Positions 1-7,571 of a DNA stretch of 64,000 bases are shown here, piece after piece. The translations under genes and the position numbers were made by a program. The notes beneath the pieces are model-generated. The model worked only from the letters and a program-made list of their open reading frames with translations. It was not told where the DNA came from and made no database searches. Source of the DNA: Frankia nepalensis (GTDB lineage Bacteria > Actinomycetota > Actinomycetes > Frankiales > Frankiaceae); the NCBI RefSeq assembly GCF_016786325.1, contig NZ_JADWYU010000093.1:56896-120895 (forward strand). The letters are read 5' to 3'. Position 1 is the first letter of the stretch; every line of letters begins with the position of its first letter.

Positions 1-1
1 C

Positions 2-430
2 CTGGGTGTCGCTGGTGGGCCTGGGTCGTCGAACGGCGCGGGCTCGGCTCCGCTGCGCGTGGTCGTCGCGGACGACGCCGACGGCGTGCGCGAGCTGATC
101 TGCCTGCTGCTGGATCTGGAGCCGGACTTCACCGTCGTCGGCCGGGCGGCCAACGGCGCCGAGGCGGTCGACCTGGTCGCCGAGACCGGCCCCGACCTCG
201 TCCTCCTGGACGTCGCGATGCCCGTGCTCGACGGGATCGCCGCGCTGCCGCGCGTTCGCAGGCTGGCCCCGTCCGCCCGGGTCGTCATCTTCACCGGGTT
301 CTCCGCGCACACGGTGCGCGACGAGGCTCTGGCCCTCGGCGCCGACGACGTGCTGGAGAAGGGCGTCGGCTCCGGGCCGCTGGTCGCCCGGCTGCGCGCG
401 GTGTGCCAGCGCCAGGCTCCCGCCGGCTGA
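2..430 (+). CDS. response regulator receiver-domain protein, 5' end cut by window edge
   Basis: A CheY-like receiver domain that should accept a phosphoryl group from a histidine kinase in the cytoplasm. The acidic pair is in VVVADDAD, the phospho-acceptor Asp in LVLLDVAMP, the conserved Thr in VVIFTGF and the conserved Lys in VLEKGVG. The frame stays open to the left edge of the window, so the GTG at 59 is probably internal and the true start lies outside. No DNA-binding output domain follows: the protein stops about ten residues after the receiver fold, so it is either a single-domain regulator or the C-terminal receiver of a larger protein. The partner kinase is not in the window. Confidence 0.8.
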   Translation: MGVAGGPGSSNGAGSAPLRVVVADDADGVRELICLLLDLEPDFTVVGRAANGAEAVDLVAETGPDLVLLDVAMPVLDGIAALPRVRRLAPSARVVIFTGFSAHTVRDEALALGADDVLEKGVGSGPLVARLRAVCQRQAPAG

Positions 431-454
431 CCCGGATGGCAAACTCTCCCTATC

Positions 455-480
455 TCGACTGGTATAGTCGACTTAACGTG
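455..480 (+). promoter_or_regulatory. promoter with extended -10 and inverted repeat ahead of the sulfite reductase operon
   Basis: TGG followed by TATAGT (463-468) makes an extended -10 element, with predicted transcription start near 475-478. It sits inside an inverted repeat: TCGACT (455-460), 5 bases, AGTCGA (466-471). A further direct copy of TCGACT lies at 468-473. The arrangement suggests that a repressor or activator binds over the -10. No clear -35 hexamer is visible. The assignment rests on pattern only. Confidence 0.5.
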
Positions 481-558
481 ATGGCACCGAGCACGACGCA
501 GCTCCGAGTGCCGAGAATCGATTGCGCCACAACTCCGGCGTCACGGTCACATCTGTGA
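478..558 (+). CDS. possible leaderless upstream ORF (26-27 aa)
   Basis: GTG-ATG lies at the predicted transcription start and opens a 26-27 codon frame ending in TGA at 556. If the promoter call is right this would be translated from a leaderless mRNA, as is common in actinobacteria. It holds a single Cys codon and no recognisable motif. It precedes the better supported leader peptide and may be part of the same control region, or may be chance. Confidence 0.25.
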   Translation: MMAPSTTQLRVPRIDCATTPASRSHL

Positions 559-562
559 AACG

Positions 563-736
563 ATGGGCCGCATGACCGCGCCCCGCCAGACGCCCGCCCC
601 TCGGGGTGGCGTTGGCGTCCGCCCGGTGGATCTCTTTGCCGCCGGCGCCGAGGGCGTCCCGGAGCTTCTTCTGGTCGCGCGACTGCACGTCGACCTGCTC
701 CGGGTGGCCAGCGCCGGCTGTCGCCGCGCTCGCTGA
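563..736 (+). CDS. putative cysteine-responsive leader peptide of the sulfur assimilation operon
   Basis: A short frame of up to 57 residues ends in HVDLLRVASAGCRRAR. This closely matches the His-Val-Asp-Leu...Arg...Ala-x-Cys-Arg ending of small actinobacterial 'putative leader peptides' annotated in front of sulfur metabolism genes. Mycobacteria are known to use Cys-rich upstream ORFs ahead of the sulfite reductase operon for cysteine-responsive attenuation. The frame stops 60 bp before sulfite reductase and a hairpin lies between them. The start is uncertain: ATG 563, ATG 572 and GTG 626 are all in frame and none has a good ribosome site. The likely role is to stall on the Cys codon when cysteine is scarce and change folding downstream. 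The function is inferred from motif and position. Confidence 0.6.
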   Translation: MGRMTAPRQTPAPRGGVGVRPVDLFAAGAEGVPELLLVARLHVDLLRVASAGCRRAR

Positions 737-746
737 TCTCAGCCCT

Positions 747-767
747 GCGCCGTCGCCTCGGCGGCGC
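747..767 (+). terminator. attenuator-like hairpin between leader peptide and sulfite reductase
   Basis: Arms GCGCCGTCG and CGGCGGCGC pair over 9 bp (one G-U) around a 3-base loop, 11 bases after the leader peptide stop. No U tract follows, so this may be an intrinsic terminator of the U-less actinobacterial kind or a structure that masks the downstream ribosome site (GAGAGAG, about 787-793). Confidence 0.4.
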
Positions 768-796
768 TCCGCATTTCCAGCGTCGCGAGAGAGCAC

Positions 797-2503
797 ATGA
801 CTTCTCCAGCACGGCCCCGTTCCGCGCGCCCCGCTCGCCCGAAGGGCCAGGGACAGTGGGCGCTCGGCTACTCCGAGCCGCTCAACGCCAACGAGCGGAT
901 GAAGAAGGACCAGGGCGGCCTCGAGGTCCGGGACCGGATCCTCAACCGCTACCCCTACACCGGTTTCGACAGCATCGACCCGCAGGACCTGCGCGGCCGG
1001 TTCCGCTGGTGGGGCCTCTACACCCAGCGCAAGCCCGGCATCGACGGCGGGCGCACCGCGATCCTGGAGCCCGAGGAGATCGAGGACTCCTACTTCATGC
1101 AGCGGATCCGGCTCGACGGCGGCCGGATGACCTCCGACCAGCTGCGGGTCATCGGCGACATCTCGACCCGCTACGGCCGGGACGTCGCCGACGTCACCGA
1201 CCGGCAGAACATCCAGCTGCACTGGATCCGGATCGAGGACGTCCCGGCGATCTGGGGCGCGCTCGAGGCCAACGGCATGACCACCCAGGAGTCCTGCGGC
1301 GACACCCCGCGGGTCATGCTCGGCTGCCCGCTCGCCGGCGTCGACGGCGACGAGATCATCGACGCCACCCCGGTGATCGACGAGACCGTGCGCCGCTTCG
1401 TCGGCGACCCGTCGCTGGCGAACCTGCCGCGCAAGTTCAAGTCGGCGATGTCCGGCTGCGCCGACCACTGCACGCTGCACGAGATCAACGACATCGCCTT
1501 CGTCGGCGTCGTCCACCCGGAGCTCGGCGCCGGCTACGACCTGTGGGTCGGCGGCGGCCTGTCGACGAACCCGAAGCTCGGCGTGCGCCTCGGCACGTTC
1601 GTGACGCCGGAGCGCGTCGCCGAGGTCTGGCACGGCGTCGCGCAGCTGTTCCGTGACTACGGCTACCGCCGGATGCGCACGCGCGCCCGCCTGAAGTTCC
1701 TGGTCGCCGACATGGGCGTCGAGTGGGTGCGGGCGACCCTGGAGAAGGAGTACCTGGAGGCGCCGCTGCCGGACGGCCCGCCGCCGGCGCCGCCGCGCTC
1801 CGAGGGCCGCGACCACGTCGGCGCGCACCGCCAGGCCGACGGCAACTTCGCGGTCGGCTTCGCGCCGCGCGCCGGCCGGCTCACCGGGACGACGCTGACC
1901 GCCGTCGCGAACCTCGCCGACCAGTACGGCCAGGGCCGGATCCGCGCGACCACGTCGCAGAAGCTCGTCATCCTCGACGTCACCGAGGCCGACGTGCCGG
2001 CGCTGGAGGCCGCGCTCGCCGAGCTCGACCTGGTCGTGCGCCCGAGCGTCTTCCGCCGGGGCACGATGGCCTGCACCGGCATCGAGTTCTGCAAGCTCGC
2101 GATCGTCGAGACCAAGGCCAACGCCGCGAAGCTGATCGAGGAGCTGGAGCGGCGGCTCCCGGACTTCGACGAGCCGATCGGCATCAACGTCAACGGCTGC
2201 CCGAACGCCTGCGCCCGGTTCCAGGTCGCCGACATCGGCCTGAAGGGCTCGCTCGTGCCCGGGCCAGCCGGCGAGATGGTCGAGGGCTTCCAGCTACACC
2301 TGGGCGGCCACCTCGGCGGCCGGTCGCGCCTGGGCCGCAAGTCCCGCGGCCTCAAGATCACCTCCGATGAGCTGGTGGACTACGTCGTCGGCCTGCTGAA
2401 GGCCTACCAGGCCGACCGCGCCGTCGGCGAGGCGTTCGCCGACTGGGTGGAGCGGGCCGACGAGGCAGCGCTGACCCACGACGCGGTCATGGCACGGCTG
2501 TGA
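797..2503 (+). CDS. sirA: ferredoxin-dependent assimilatory sulfite reductase
   Basis: Reduces sulfite to sulfide with six electrons from reduced ferredoxin, using siroheme coupled to a [4Fe-4S] cluster. It has 568 residues, the normal length for the SirA/NirA group. Cluster and siroheme Cys residues are C426 and C432 (ACTGIEFC) and C468 and C472 (NGCPNAC). Tyr75 (WWGLYTQR) and Cys167 (ESCGDTPR) match the Tyr-Cys pair that is covalently linked in the M. tuberculosis enzyme, which favours sulfite over nitrite reductase. The two halves show the internal duplication of the family. It is the first structural gene after the leader peptide. The downstream zinc-ribbon gene overlaps its stop by GTGA, so the genes are translationally coupled. 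APS reductase and siroheme synthesis genes follow. Confidence 0.93.
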   Translation: MTSPARPRSARPARPKGQGQWALGYSEPLNANERMKKDQGGLEVRDRILNRYPYTGFDSIDPQDLRGRFRWWGLYTQRKPGIDGGRTAILEPEEIEDSYFMQRIRLDGGRMTSDQLRVIGDISTRYGRDVADVTDRQNIQLHWIRIEDVPAIWGALEANGMTTQESCGDTPRVMLGCPLAGVDGDEIIDATPVIDETVRRFVGDPSLANLPRKFKSAMSGCADHCTLHEINDIAFVGVVHPELGAGYDLWVGGGLSTNPKLGVRLGTFVTPERVAEVWHGVAQLFRDYGYRRMRTRARLKFLVADMGVEWVRATLEKEYLEAPLPDGPPPAPPRSEGRDHVGAHRQADGNFAVGFAPRAGRLTGTTLTAVANLADQYGQGRIRATTSQKLVILDVTEADVPALEAALAELDLVVRPSVFRRGTMACTGIEFCKLAIVETKANAAKLIEELERRLPDFDEPIGINVNGCPNACARFQVADIGLKGSLVPGPAGEMVEGFQLHLGGHLGGRSRLGRKSRGLKITSDELVDYVVGLLKAYQADRAVGEAFADWVERADEAALTHDAVMARL

Positions 2504-2727
2504 GTACGACGGGCCGCGCGGTCCCCTTCTACTGCCCCTACTGCGGCGAGGAGGACCTCGTGCCCGAGGTTCCGGCCGGCGCGACCGGCGAGGGCCACGG
2601 GCACTGGGCCTGCCGTTCCTGCCGGCGCGCGTTCCGGCTGAGCCTCACCGCGCTCGCCAGCGCCAGCACGGCCACCACCCCGACGAACCACGGGCCAGTC
2701 CCGACCACTCCGGAGGAGACCCCCTGA
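2500..2727 (+). CDS. small zinc-ribbon protein of the sulfur assimilation operon
   Basis: A 75-residue protein with two Cys pairs, YCPYCGEED and WACRSCRRAF, that should hold one zinc ion in a treble or ribbon fold. The remainder is a low-complexity Ser/Thr/Pro tail. It starts on GTG overlapping the sulfite reductase stop and its own TGA overlaps the ATG of cysH by one base, so it is locked into the operon. A small protein of this kind between the sulfite reductase and cysH genes is common in actinomycetes. The function is not known to me. A role in cofactor handling or in protein contact between the two enzymes would fit, but this is speculation. Confidence 0.75.
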   Translation: MSTTGRAVPFYCPYCGEEDLVPEVPAGATGEGHGHWACRSCRRAFRLSLTALASASTATTPTNHGPVPTTPEETP

Positions 2728-3398
2728 TGGACGCCGCGTTGAAGACCCGCGCCCTGCGGGCCGGCCGGGACCTGGCCGAGGCGCCCGCCGAGGAGGTGCT
2801 GCGCTGGGCGGTCGAGGAGTTCGGCACCAAGCTGGTCGTCGCCGCCTCGATGGCGGAGGCCGTCCTCGTCGACATGCTCGCGAGCATCCGTTCGGACGTG
2901 CCGGTCGTCTTCATCGACACCGGCTACCACTTCGCGGAGACGATCGGCACCCGAGACGCGGTGGCCGCCACCTACAACCTGCCGCTGATCAGCGTCCGGC
3001 CGCAGCTGACCGTCGCCGGCCAGGACGCCGTCCACGGCAAGGACCTGTACGCGCGCGACCCGGACCTGTGCTGCCGGATGCGCAAGGTCGTGCCCCTGGA
3101 CCGGGCGCTCGCCCCGTACAAGGCGTGGGCGGCCGGCTCGCGGCGGGCCGAGTCGGACAGCCGCCGTGAGCTGCCGGTCGTCGCCTGGGACGAGCGGCGC
3201 GGCAAGGTGAAGATCCACCCGCTGGCCACGTGGACCGACGAGGACGTCGACCGCTACGTCGCCGAGCACAACGTGCTGGTCAACCCGCTGCTGTCCGACG
3301 GCTACAACTCCGTCGGCTGCTGGCCGTGCACCCAGCGCGGTGCCGGCCGGGCCGGCCGCTGGGCCGGCAGCACGAAGACGGAGTGCGGCATCCACTAG
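2727..3398 (+). CDS. cysH: adenylyl-sulfate (APS) reductase, iron-sulfur type
   Basis: Reduces adenylyl sulfate to sulfite and AMP with thioredoxin as donor, supplying the substrate of the sulfite reductase just upstream. The 223-residue protein has the PAPS-reductase fold. The [4Fe-4S] ligands that separate APS from PAPS reductases are both present: the Cys pair C115-C116 (LCCRMRK) and C198-x2-C201 (GCWPCTQ). The nucleophilic Cys220 lies in the C-terminal KTECGIH. The start codon overlaps the stop of the zinc-ribbon gene (TGATG). ATP sulfurylase genes are not in the window and must be encoded elsewhere. Confidence 0.92.
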   Translation: MDAALKTRALRAGRDLAEAPAEEVLRWAVEEFGTKLVVAASMAEAVLVDMLASIRSDVPVVFIDTGYHFAETIGTRDAVAATYNLPLISVRPQLTVAGQDAVHGKDLYARDPDLCCRMRKVVPLDRALAPYKAWAAGSRRAESDSRRELPVVAWDERRGKVKIHPLATWTDEDVDRYVAEHNVLVNPLLSDGYNSVGCWPCTQRGAGRAGRWAGSTKTECGIH

Positions 3399-3512
3399 CT
3401 CCCCCGCCGGTGGTCAGTCAGAAGCAATGCCCTTCGGCACACGGTGTAGTCCGAACGGGCCGCTCGGCGGGCCGCCTGCCCGTTGCCGTGCCGGCTGTTG
3501 CCGGCTGTCGGG

Positions 3513-3536
3513 CGTTATGCCAGTAACGTTCCGTAG
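3513..3536 (+). promoter_or_regulatory. promoter with CGTTA/TAACG inverted repeat, leaderless cobA-hemD start
   Basis: TAACGT (3524-3529) fits the actinobacterial -10 and ends 7 bases before the GTG at 3537, so transcription would begin at the start codon. The -10 is half of an inverted repeat, CGTTA (3513-3517), 6 bases, TAACG (3524-3528), which could be an operator. No clear -35 is visible. Confidence 0.4.
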
Positions 3537-5333
3537 GTGGCGATCGGGCGGCGGGGTGGCCCCGGAGCGGCGTCGCGCCGCGGCCATGTCTGGCTGGTGG
3601 GCGCCGGTCCCGGCGACCCCGGGCTGATCACCGTGCGCGGTGCCGAGCTGGTCGCCAGCGCCGACGTGATCGTCAGCGACCTTGCTCCGGACGCGGCGCT
3701 GCACGGCCACGCCCGCGCCGGCGCCGAGATCGTCCGGGTCGGCCCGGATGGTGAGATCCGGGGCCAGGACGAGACCAACGCCCTGCTGGTCGACCGGGCG
3801 CTGTCCGGTGCCCGGGTGGTGCGGCTCAAGGTCGGTGACCCCTACCTGCTGGGCCGCGGCGGCGAGGAGGCCGAGGCGTGCGCCGCCGCCGGCGTGGCCG
3901 TGACGGTGGTGCCCGGGGTGTCGGCCGCGCTCGCCGGCCCGGCGTACGCGGGCATCCCGGTCACCCACCGAGGGCTCGCCCAGGACGTCGTGATCGTCGC
4001 CGGCCACCTGCCGCCGGACCACCCGGACTCGACCGTCGACTGGGCGGCGCTCGCCTCGCCCACGCTGACGGTCGTGATCATGATGGGGGTCGCCCACCTG
4101 GTCGCGATCGCGGACGCGCTGCTCGCCGCCGGCCGGGAGCCGGGCACCCCGGTCGCGGTGGTGGAGCGGGCGACCACCCCCGCCCAGCGGGTGCTGCGCA
4201 CCACGCTGGAGTCGTTGGGCGCGGACGCCGTCGAGACCGGCGTGCGCTCGCCGGCCGTGATCGTGGTCGGCGACGTCGCGGCGCGCATCGACGCCCGCGG
4301 CGCCGCCTCGCCCAGCCGAGGCGCCGCGGCGCGCCCCCGGCTGTCACCGCCGGGGCCGGCGCCAGCCGGGCCGCCGGGGCAGATCCGGCCGCCGGCCGCC
4401 GACCGGGGCGCCAGGTGGGTCGCTGGCCAGGCCCCCGGGCAGGACGGCGAGCGCGGGAACGACGGGCGCCGCGACGACGGCGTGAGGGAGGGTGCCCCGC
4501 CCGCCCCCGGCCCGCCCACGCCTCGCCAGCCCGACCAGGAGGATGCCCGGATGGACCGGATGGCGCTCCCGCCTCGGCCCGCGGTGGCCGGCGGGCCGCT
4601 GGCCGGGGTGCGGGTGTTGGTGCCGCGCACCCGGGCCCGGCCGAGCCTGCTCGCGCGTGACCTGCGCCGCCAGGGCGCCGAGGTCGTCGAGACGATCGTG
4701 TCGACGCTCGCCCCGGTTCCGGACGCCGGCCAGCTCCTGGAGGCGCTGCCCGGCGCGGACGCGCTGGTGCTCGCCGACGCGGATGAGGTCGCGGCCGTCG
4801 TCACGCTGCTGCGCGGGTCGGGGCGCGACGTGCGCGCGCTGGCCGGCCTCACCCTGGTGTCCGCGTCCGAGTCGGCCGCGGCCGCCCTCGACGCGCTGGG
4901 CCTGGCCACGGTCCGCTCGTCGGCCGAGGTACGGGTCGCCCACGTCGTCGTCACCGAGATCCCGGTGACCGGCCTGCGGGTGGCCGTCTGCGCCGCCGCC
5001 GCGCCCCCGATGGGGGTGCGCACCGTCCGCCGGATCACCCTGCAGACCGACATCCCCGCCGACCCCGACGCGGCTGTCGCTGACGACCTGCGCCGCGGCG
5101 CCCTGCACGCCGCCGCGTTCGCCTCGTCGACCGCCGCCCGGATGACCGCTCACGTCTACAGCCCGCTCCCGGCCGGCCTGCTGGTCGCCGCGATCGGCCG
5201 GCGCACCGTCGCCGCCTGCCGCGAGGCCGGTATCCGGGTCGACGCGGTCGCCGCGGAGCCGGGTATCGCCGGTCTCGTCGCGGCACTGTGTCAGCTGGTG
5301 GCCCCGGGCCGTCTCGTCGACCCGTCCGGCTGA
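3537..5333 (+). CDS. cobA-hemD: fused uroporphyrinogen-III C-methyltransferase and uroporphyrinogen-III synthase (CobA-HemD)
   Basis: The N-terminal half (about residues 15-265) is an SAM-dependent methyltransferase that turns uroporphyrinogen III into precorrin-2. The GAGPGDPGLIT, RLKVGDPYLLGRGGEEAE and GIPVTHRG motifs of the family are intact. A roughly 80-residue Pro/Gly/Ala-rich linker leads to a HemD-like domain (about residues 350-590; GVRVLVPRTRARPSLLARDL at its start and AAEPGIAGLVAAL near its end) that makes uroporphyrinogen III from hydroxymethylbilane. Fusions of this sort occur in actinobacteria and firmicutes. Position after cysH and facing a chelatase gene points to siroheme supply for the sulfite reductase, although precorrin-2 could also feed B12. 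The start is the GTG that matches the predicted leaderless promoter. Confidence 0.88.
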   Translation: MAIGRRGGPGAASRRGHVWLVGAGPGDPGLITVRGAELVASADVIVSDLAPDAALHGHARAGAEIVRVGPDGEIRGQDETNALLVDRALSGARVVRLKVGDPYLLGRGGEEAEACAAAGVAVTVVPGVSAALAGPAYAGIPVTHRGLAQDVVIVAGHLPPDHPDSTVDWAALASPTLTVVIMMGVAHLVAIADALLAAGREPGTPVAVVERATTPAQRVLRTTLESLGADAVETGVRSPAVIVVGDVAARIDARGAASPSRGAAARPRLSPPGPAPAGPPGQIRPPAADRGARWVAGQAPGQDGERGNDGRRDDGVREGAPPAPGPPTPRQPDQEDARMDRMALPPRPAVAGGPLAGVRVLVPRTRARPSLLARDLRRQGAEVVETIVSTLAPVPDAGQLLEALPGADALVLADADEVAAVVTLLRGSGRDVRALAGLTLVSASESAAAALDALGLATVRSSAEVRVAHVVVTEIPVTGLRVAVCAAAAPPMGVRTVRRITLQTDIPADPDAAVADDLRRGALHAAAFASSTAARMTAHVYSPLPAGLLVAAIGRRTVAACREAGIRVDAVAAEPGIAGLVAALCQLVAPGRLVDPSG

Positions 5334-5424
5334 CGACCGCGGGCCGCGGACGGCTGGAGGATCTTCACGTTCCGCGGCGCGTCGTCCCCACGAGATCCGC
5401 CGGGCTGCCCGCGTGGGCGCGGCG

Positions 5425-5844
5425 TCAGCCGGCGCTGGGCTGGTTGCCCGGCGGGCCGGGCAGCCGGTCGGCGATGCGAGCGCGGACGGTGGCGACCACG
5501 CCGGGATGCAGCCCGAGCGGCTCGGTCACCGACCAGGTGGTGTGCGGGTGCGCTGCCTGCGCGGCGGCGAGCGCCCGGGGGATGTCCCGTGCCGTGTGCT
5601 TCCCCTCGAACAGGAAGAAGGGATGCGCGACGATCTCCGTGCAGCCGGCCGCCGCGAGCGCCGCGTACCCGTCCTCGATGTTCGGCCGCAGCACGTCCAG
5701 GAAGGCCGGCTCCACCGCGCCCCACGCCGGTGGTGTACCGGTGTTCACCGTGGGCTCCGCCGCCAGCTCCGCGGCCAGCGTCCGGACGGTCGCGTTGGCC
5801 GCGTCCCGCTGGGACCCGTGGCCGATGATCAGCAGACCTCGCAT
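5425..5844 (-). CDS. sirohydrochlorin chelatase, CbiX/SirB type
   Basis: A single-domain 139-residue chelatase of the CbiX/SirB class that would insert Fe2+ (or Co2+) into sirohydrochlorin, the last step toward siroheme. The first metal-binding His is in LIIGHGSQRD and the second region in HPFFLFEGKHTARDIP, which is the family signature. It is convergent with the cobA-hemD gene, so the pathway from uroporphyrinogen to siroheme is nearly complete locally. A precorrin-2 dehydrogenase is not seen in the window. Metal choice cannot be read from sequence; the sulfite reductase context favours iron. Confidence 0.85.
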   Translation of the reverse strand: MRGLLIIGHGSQRDAANATVRTLAAELAAEPTVNTGTPPAWGAVEPAFLDVLRPNIEDGYAALAAAGCTEIVAHPFFLFEGKHTARDIPRALAAAQAAHPHTTWSVTEPLGLHPGVVATVRARIADRLPGPPGNQPSAG

Positions 5845-5910
5845 GCCTCCAGTGTGTGCCTGGCTGGCTGCCGCCCGGCGCGCGGCGTTGGCGGCGCCTC
5901 GCCGGCCGGG

Positions 5911-6912
5911 TCAGGCGGCCGGGGTGCCGTCGTCGGAGCTGTGGCCGGGGAAGACCTTGGCGGAGGGGTCGACGACCGGGGCGGCGTTGTTGACCGCGGT
6001 GGCGACCTCGCCGAAGCCGGTGGCGATCAGGCGAACCTTGCCCGGGTACTCGGTGATGTCGCCCGCGGCGAAGATCCGCTCGACGCCGGTGAACATCGTC
6101 GTGTCGACCACGATGTGCCGCTTGTCGATGTTCAGGCCCCACCGGGTCAGCGGGCCGAGGTCGGCGGTGAAGCCGAGCGCGGCGACGACCGCCTGCGCCG
6201 GCCGGACCTGCCGCTCGCCGGACTTGCTGTGCACCAGCTCGACCTTCTCGATCCGCTCGTCGCCGCTGATCGCGGCGACCTCGGTGAAGGTGAGGACCTC
6301 GCAGGAGGAGGCGAGCACCCGGTCGACGGTGTGCTGGTGGGCGCGGAACTTGTCCCGGCGGTGCACCACGGTGACGGACTTCGCGAGCGGCTCCAGCGCC
6401 AGCGCCCAGTCGAACGCGCTGTCACCGCCGCCGACGACCACGATGTCCAGGTCGCGGTAGTCGTCCAGCCGCGGCACGAAGTACACCAGGCCGCGGCCCA
6501 GGTGCTCGGTGCCGGTCGGCAGCGGCCGGGGGGTGAACGTGCCGAGGCCGCCGGTGATCACGATCACCTTGGCGCGTACCCGCAGGCCCTGCGCGCTCGT
6601 CACCAGGATCGCGTCCGGCTCGTGGGTGATCTCGGCGGCCTGGTGGCCGAGCAGGTAGGCCGGGTTGAACGGTGCCACCTGCTCGACCAGCGCGTTGACC
6701 AGGTCTCGGCCGCGCACCGCCGGGAAGCCGGCGATGTCGTAGATGACCTTCTCGGGGTACATGGCGGTCACCTGGCCGCCGGGCTCGGGCAGCGAGTCCA
6801 TGAGCGCGACCGACATGCCGCGAAACCCCGCGTAGTAGGCGCCGAACAGGCCGGCCGGGCCCGCGCCGACGATGAGCATGTCGACCGAGTGGTCGATGGA
6901 CGTGTCACCCAT
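5911..6912 (-). CDS. thioredoxin-reductase-like ferredoxin/flavodoxin-NADP+ reductase
   Basis: An FAD enzyme of 333 residues that moves electrons between NADPH and ferredoxin. The FAD site is MLIVGAGPAGLFGAYYAG and the NADPH site IVVVGGGDSAFDWA with the VHRRDKFRAH motif. The redox CxxC of true thioredoxin reductases is missing, which places it in the YumC-type ferredoxin reductase family. The start ATG has a good ribosome site, GGAGAAG, 6 bases upstream. Next to a ferredoxin-dependent sulfite reductase it is the likely source of reduced ferredoxin for sulfur assimilation, although the ferredoxin gene is not in view. Confidence 0.87.
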   Translation of the reverse strand: MGDTSIDHSVDMLIVGAGPAGLFGAYYAGFRGMSVALMDSLPEPGGQVTAMYPEKVIYDIAGFPAVRGRDLVNALVEQVAPFNPAYLLGHQAAEITHEPDAILVTSAQGLRVRAKVIVITGGLGTFTPRPLPTGTEHLGRGLVYFVPRLDDYRDLDIVVVGGGDSAFDWALALEPLAKSVTVVHRRDKFRAHQHTVDRVLASSCEVLTFTEVAAISGDERIEKVELVHSKSGERQVRPAQAVVAALGFTADLGPLTRWGLNIDKRHIVVDTTMFTGVERIFAAGDITEYPGKVRLIATGFGEVATAVNNAAPVVDPSAKVFPGHSSDDGTPAA

Positions 6913-7571
6913 GGTGTTCTTCTCCATCCGCTGGCACCCGGAGGCCCTCCGGCCTGACCCTGGATCACTGTCGGCCCGTCTGGGCCTGTACTGCCGATGG
7001 CCCGACGGTGCCCCGTGGGGGCGTGCACCAGGTAGCTTCCTCCGACAGCGTCGACTACGGCTGTCAAGACCCAGGCTTCCCGTCCGATGCCACTGGAGTA
7101 CTCCTGGAACTCCATACTGCCGGAAGCCGGGGTCACGTGCCCTGATCCGAGTTGTCGGAGCGTCGTGTGTTTCATCGCCTACCGGTGCGCGGCGCGGCCC
7201 GGCGCCGTCTTCGCCGAGCCGGCGGCCTCCCCGACGGGGCGATGACACACTGGTGGTCGAATTGGTCGGCCATGGCCGACTGTGGCCGCCGCCGGCCGGC
7301 GGCGGCCGGCGACGGCCGGGCGGCCGTCCGGTCTGCGCCGTCCGGTCGACTGTGGTTTCCGTCAGAACTTCGACAAGGAAGCCGACCCGCTCGCGCGGCG
7401 GGTTACCGTCGCCGGTAGCCGGCCCATGCCGAGGACCACCCGCGGCCTCCTGGATACGGTCTTGCCGGCCTCACGAGGCGTCGTGGGTGGAACGGCCTGG
7501 ATCACGATGCGGCCTGGATCAACATGCCGGTCGCTGGGACAATTAGGGTGAGGTCGACGAGCGGGGTGGCA
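6913..7571. other. divergent intergenic region between ferredoxin reductase and kinase genes
   Basis: About 660 bp with no convincing gene. It must hold promoters for both divergent genes. A perfect TTGACA is present on the minus strand (7067 to 7062) but without a -10 at the right distance. TAGGGT at 7544-7549 is a possible -10 for the kinase gene. A minus-strand frame beginning at 7175 runs without a stop into the reductase gene in another frame and has no recognisable motif. Confidence 0.5.
7265..7305. repeat. two adjacent perfect palindromes
   Basis: GTCGGCCATGGCCGAC (7265-7280) is a perfect 16-bp palindrome and CCGCCGCCGGCCGGCGGCGG (7286-7305) a perfect 20-bp palindrome, 5 bases apart. 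They lie in the gap between two divergent genes. They may be a regulator site or a pair of cruciform/terminator structures; nothing further can be read from them. Confidence 0.6.

Noticed and set aside
473..1828. Long minus-strand open frame opposite the sulfite reductase gene
   Set aside because: Typical antisense shadow in very GC-rich DNA; composition is Arg/Val/Asp-rich without motifs, and the plus strand is a well-supported enzyme.
7062..7067. Perfect TTGACA on the minus strand
   Set aside because: No -10 hexamer at 16-19 bp; it also falls in a region with no proven start.
6768..7175. Minus-strand frame upstream of the ferredoxin reductase
   Set aside because: No family match, and it runs into the reductase gene in another frame without its own ending; only the first part has moderately biased codons.
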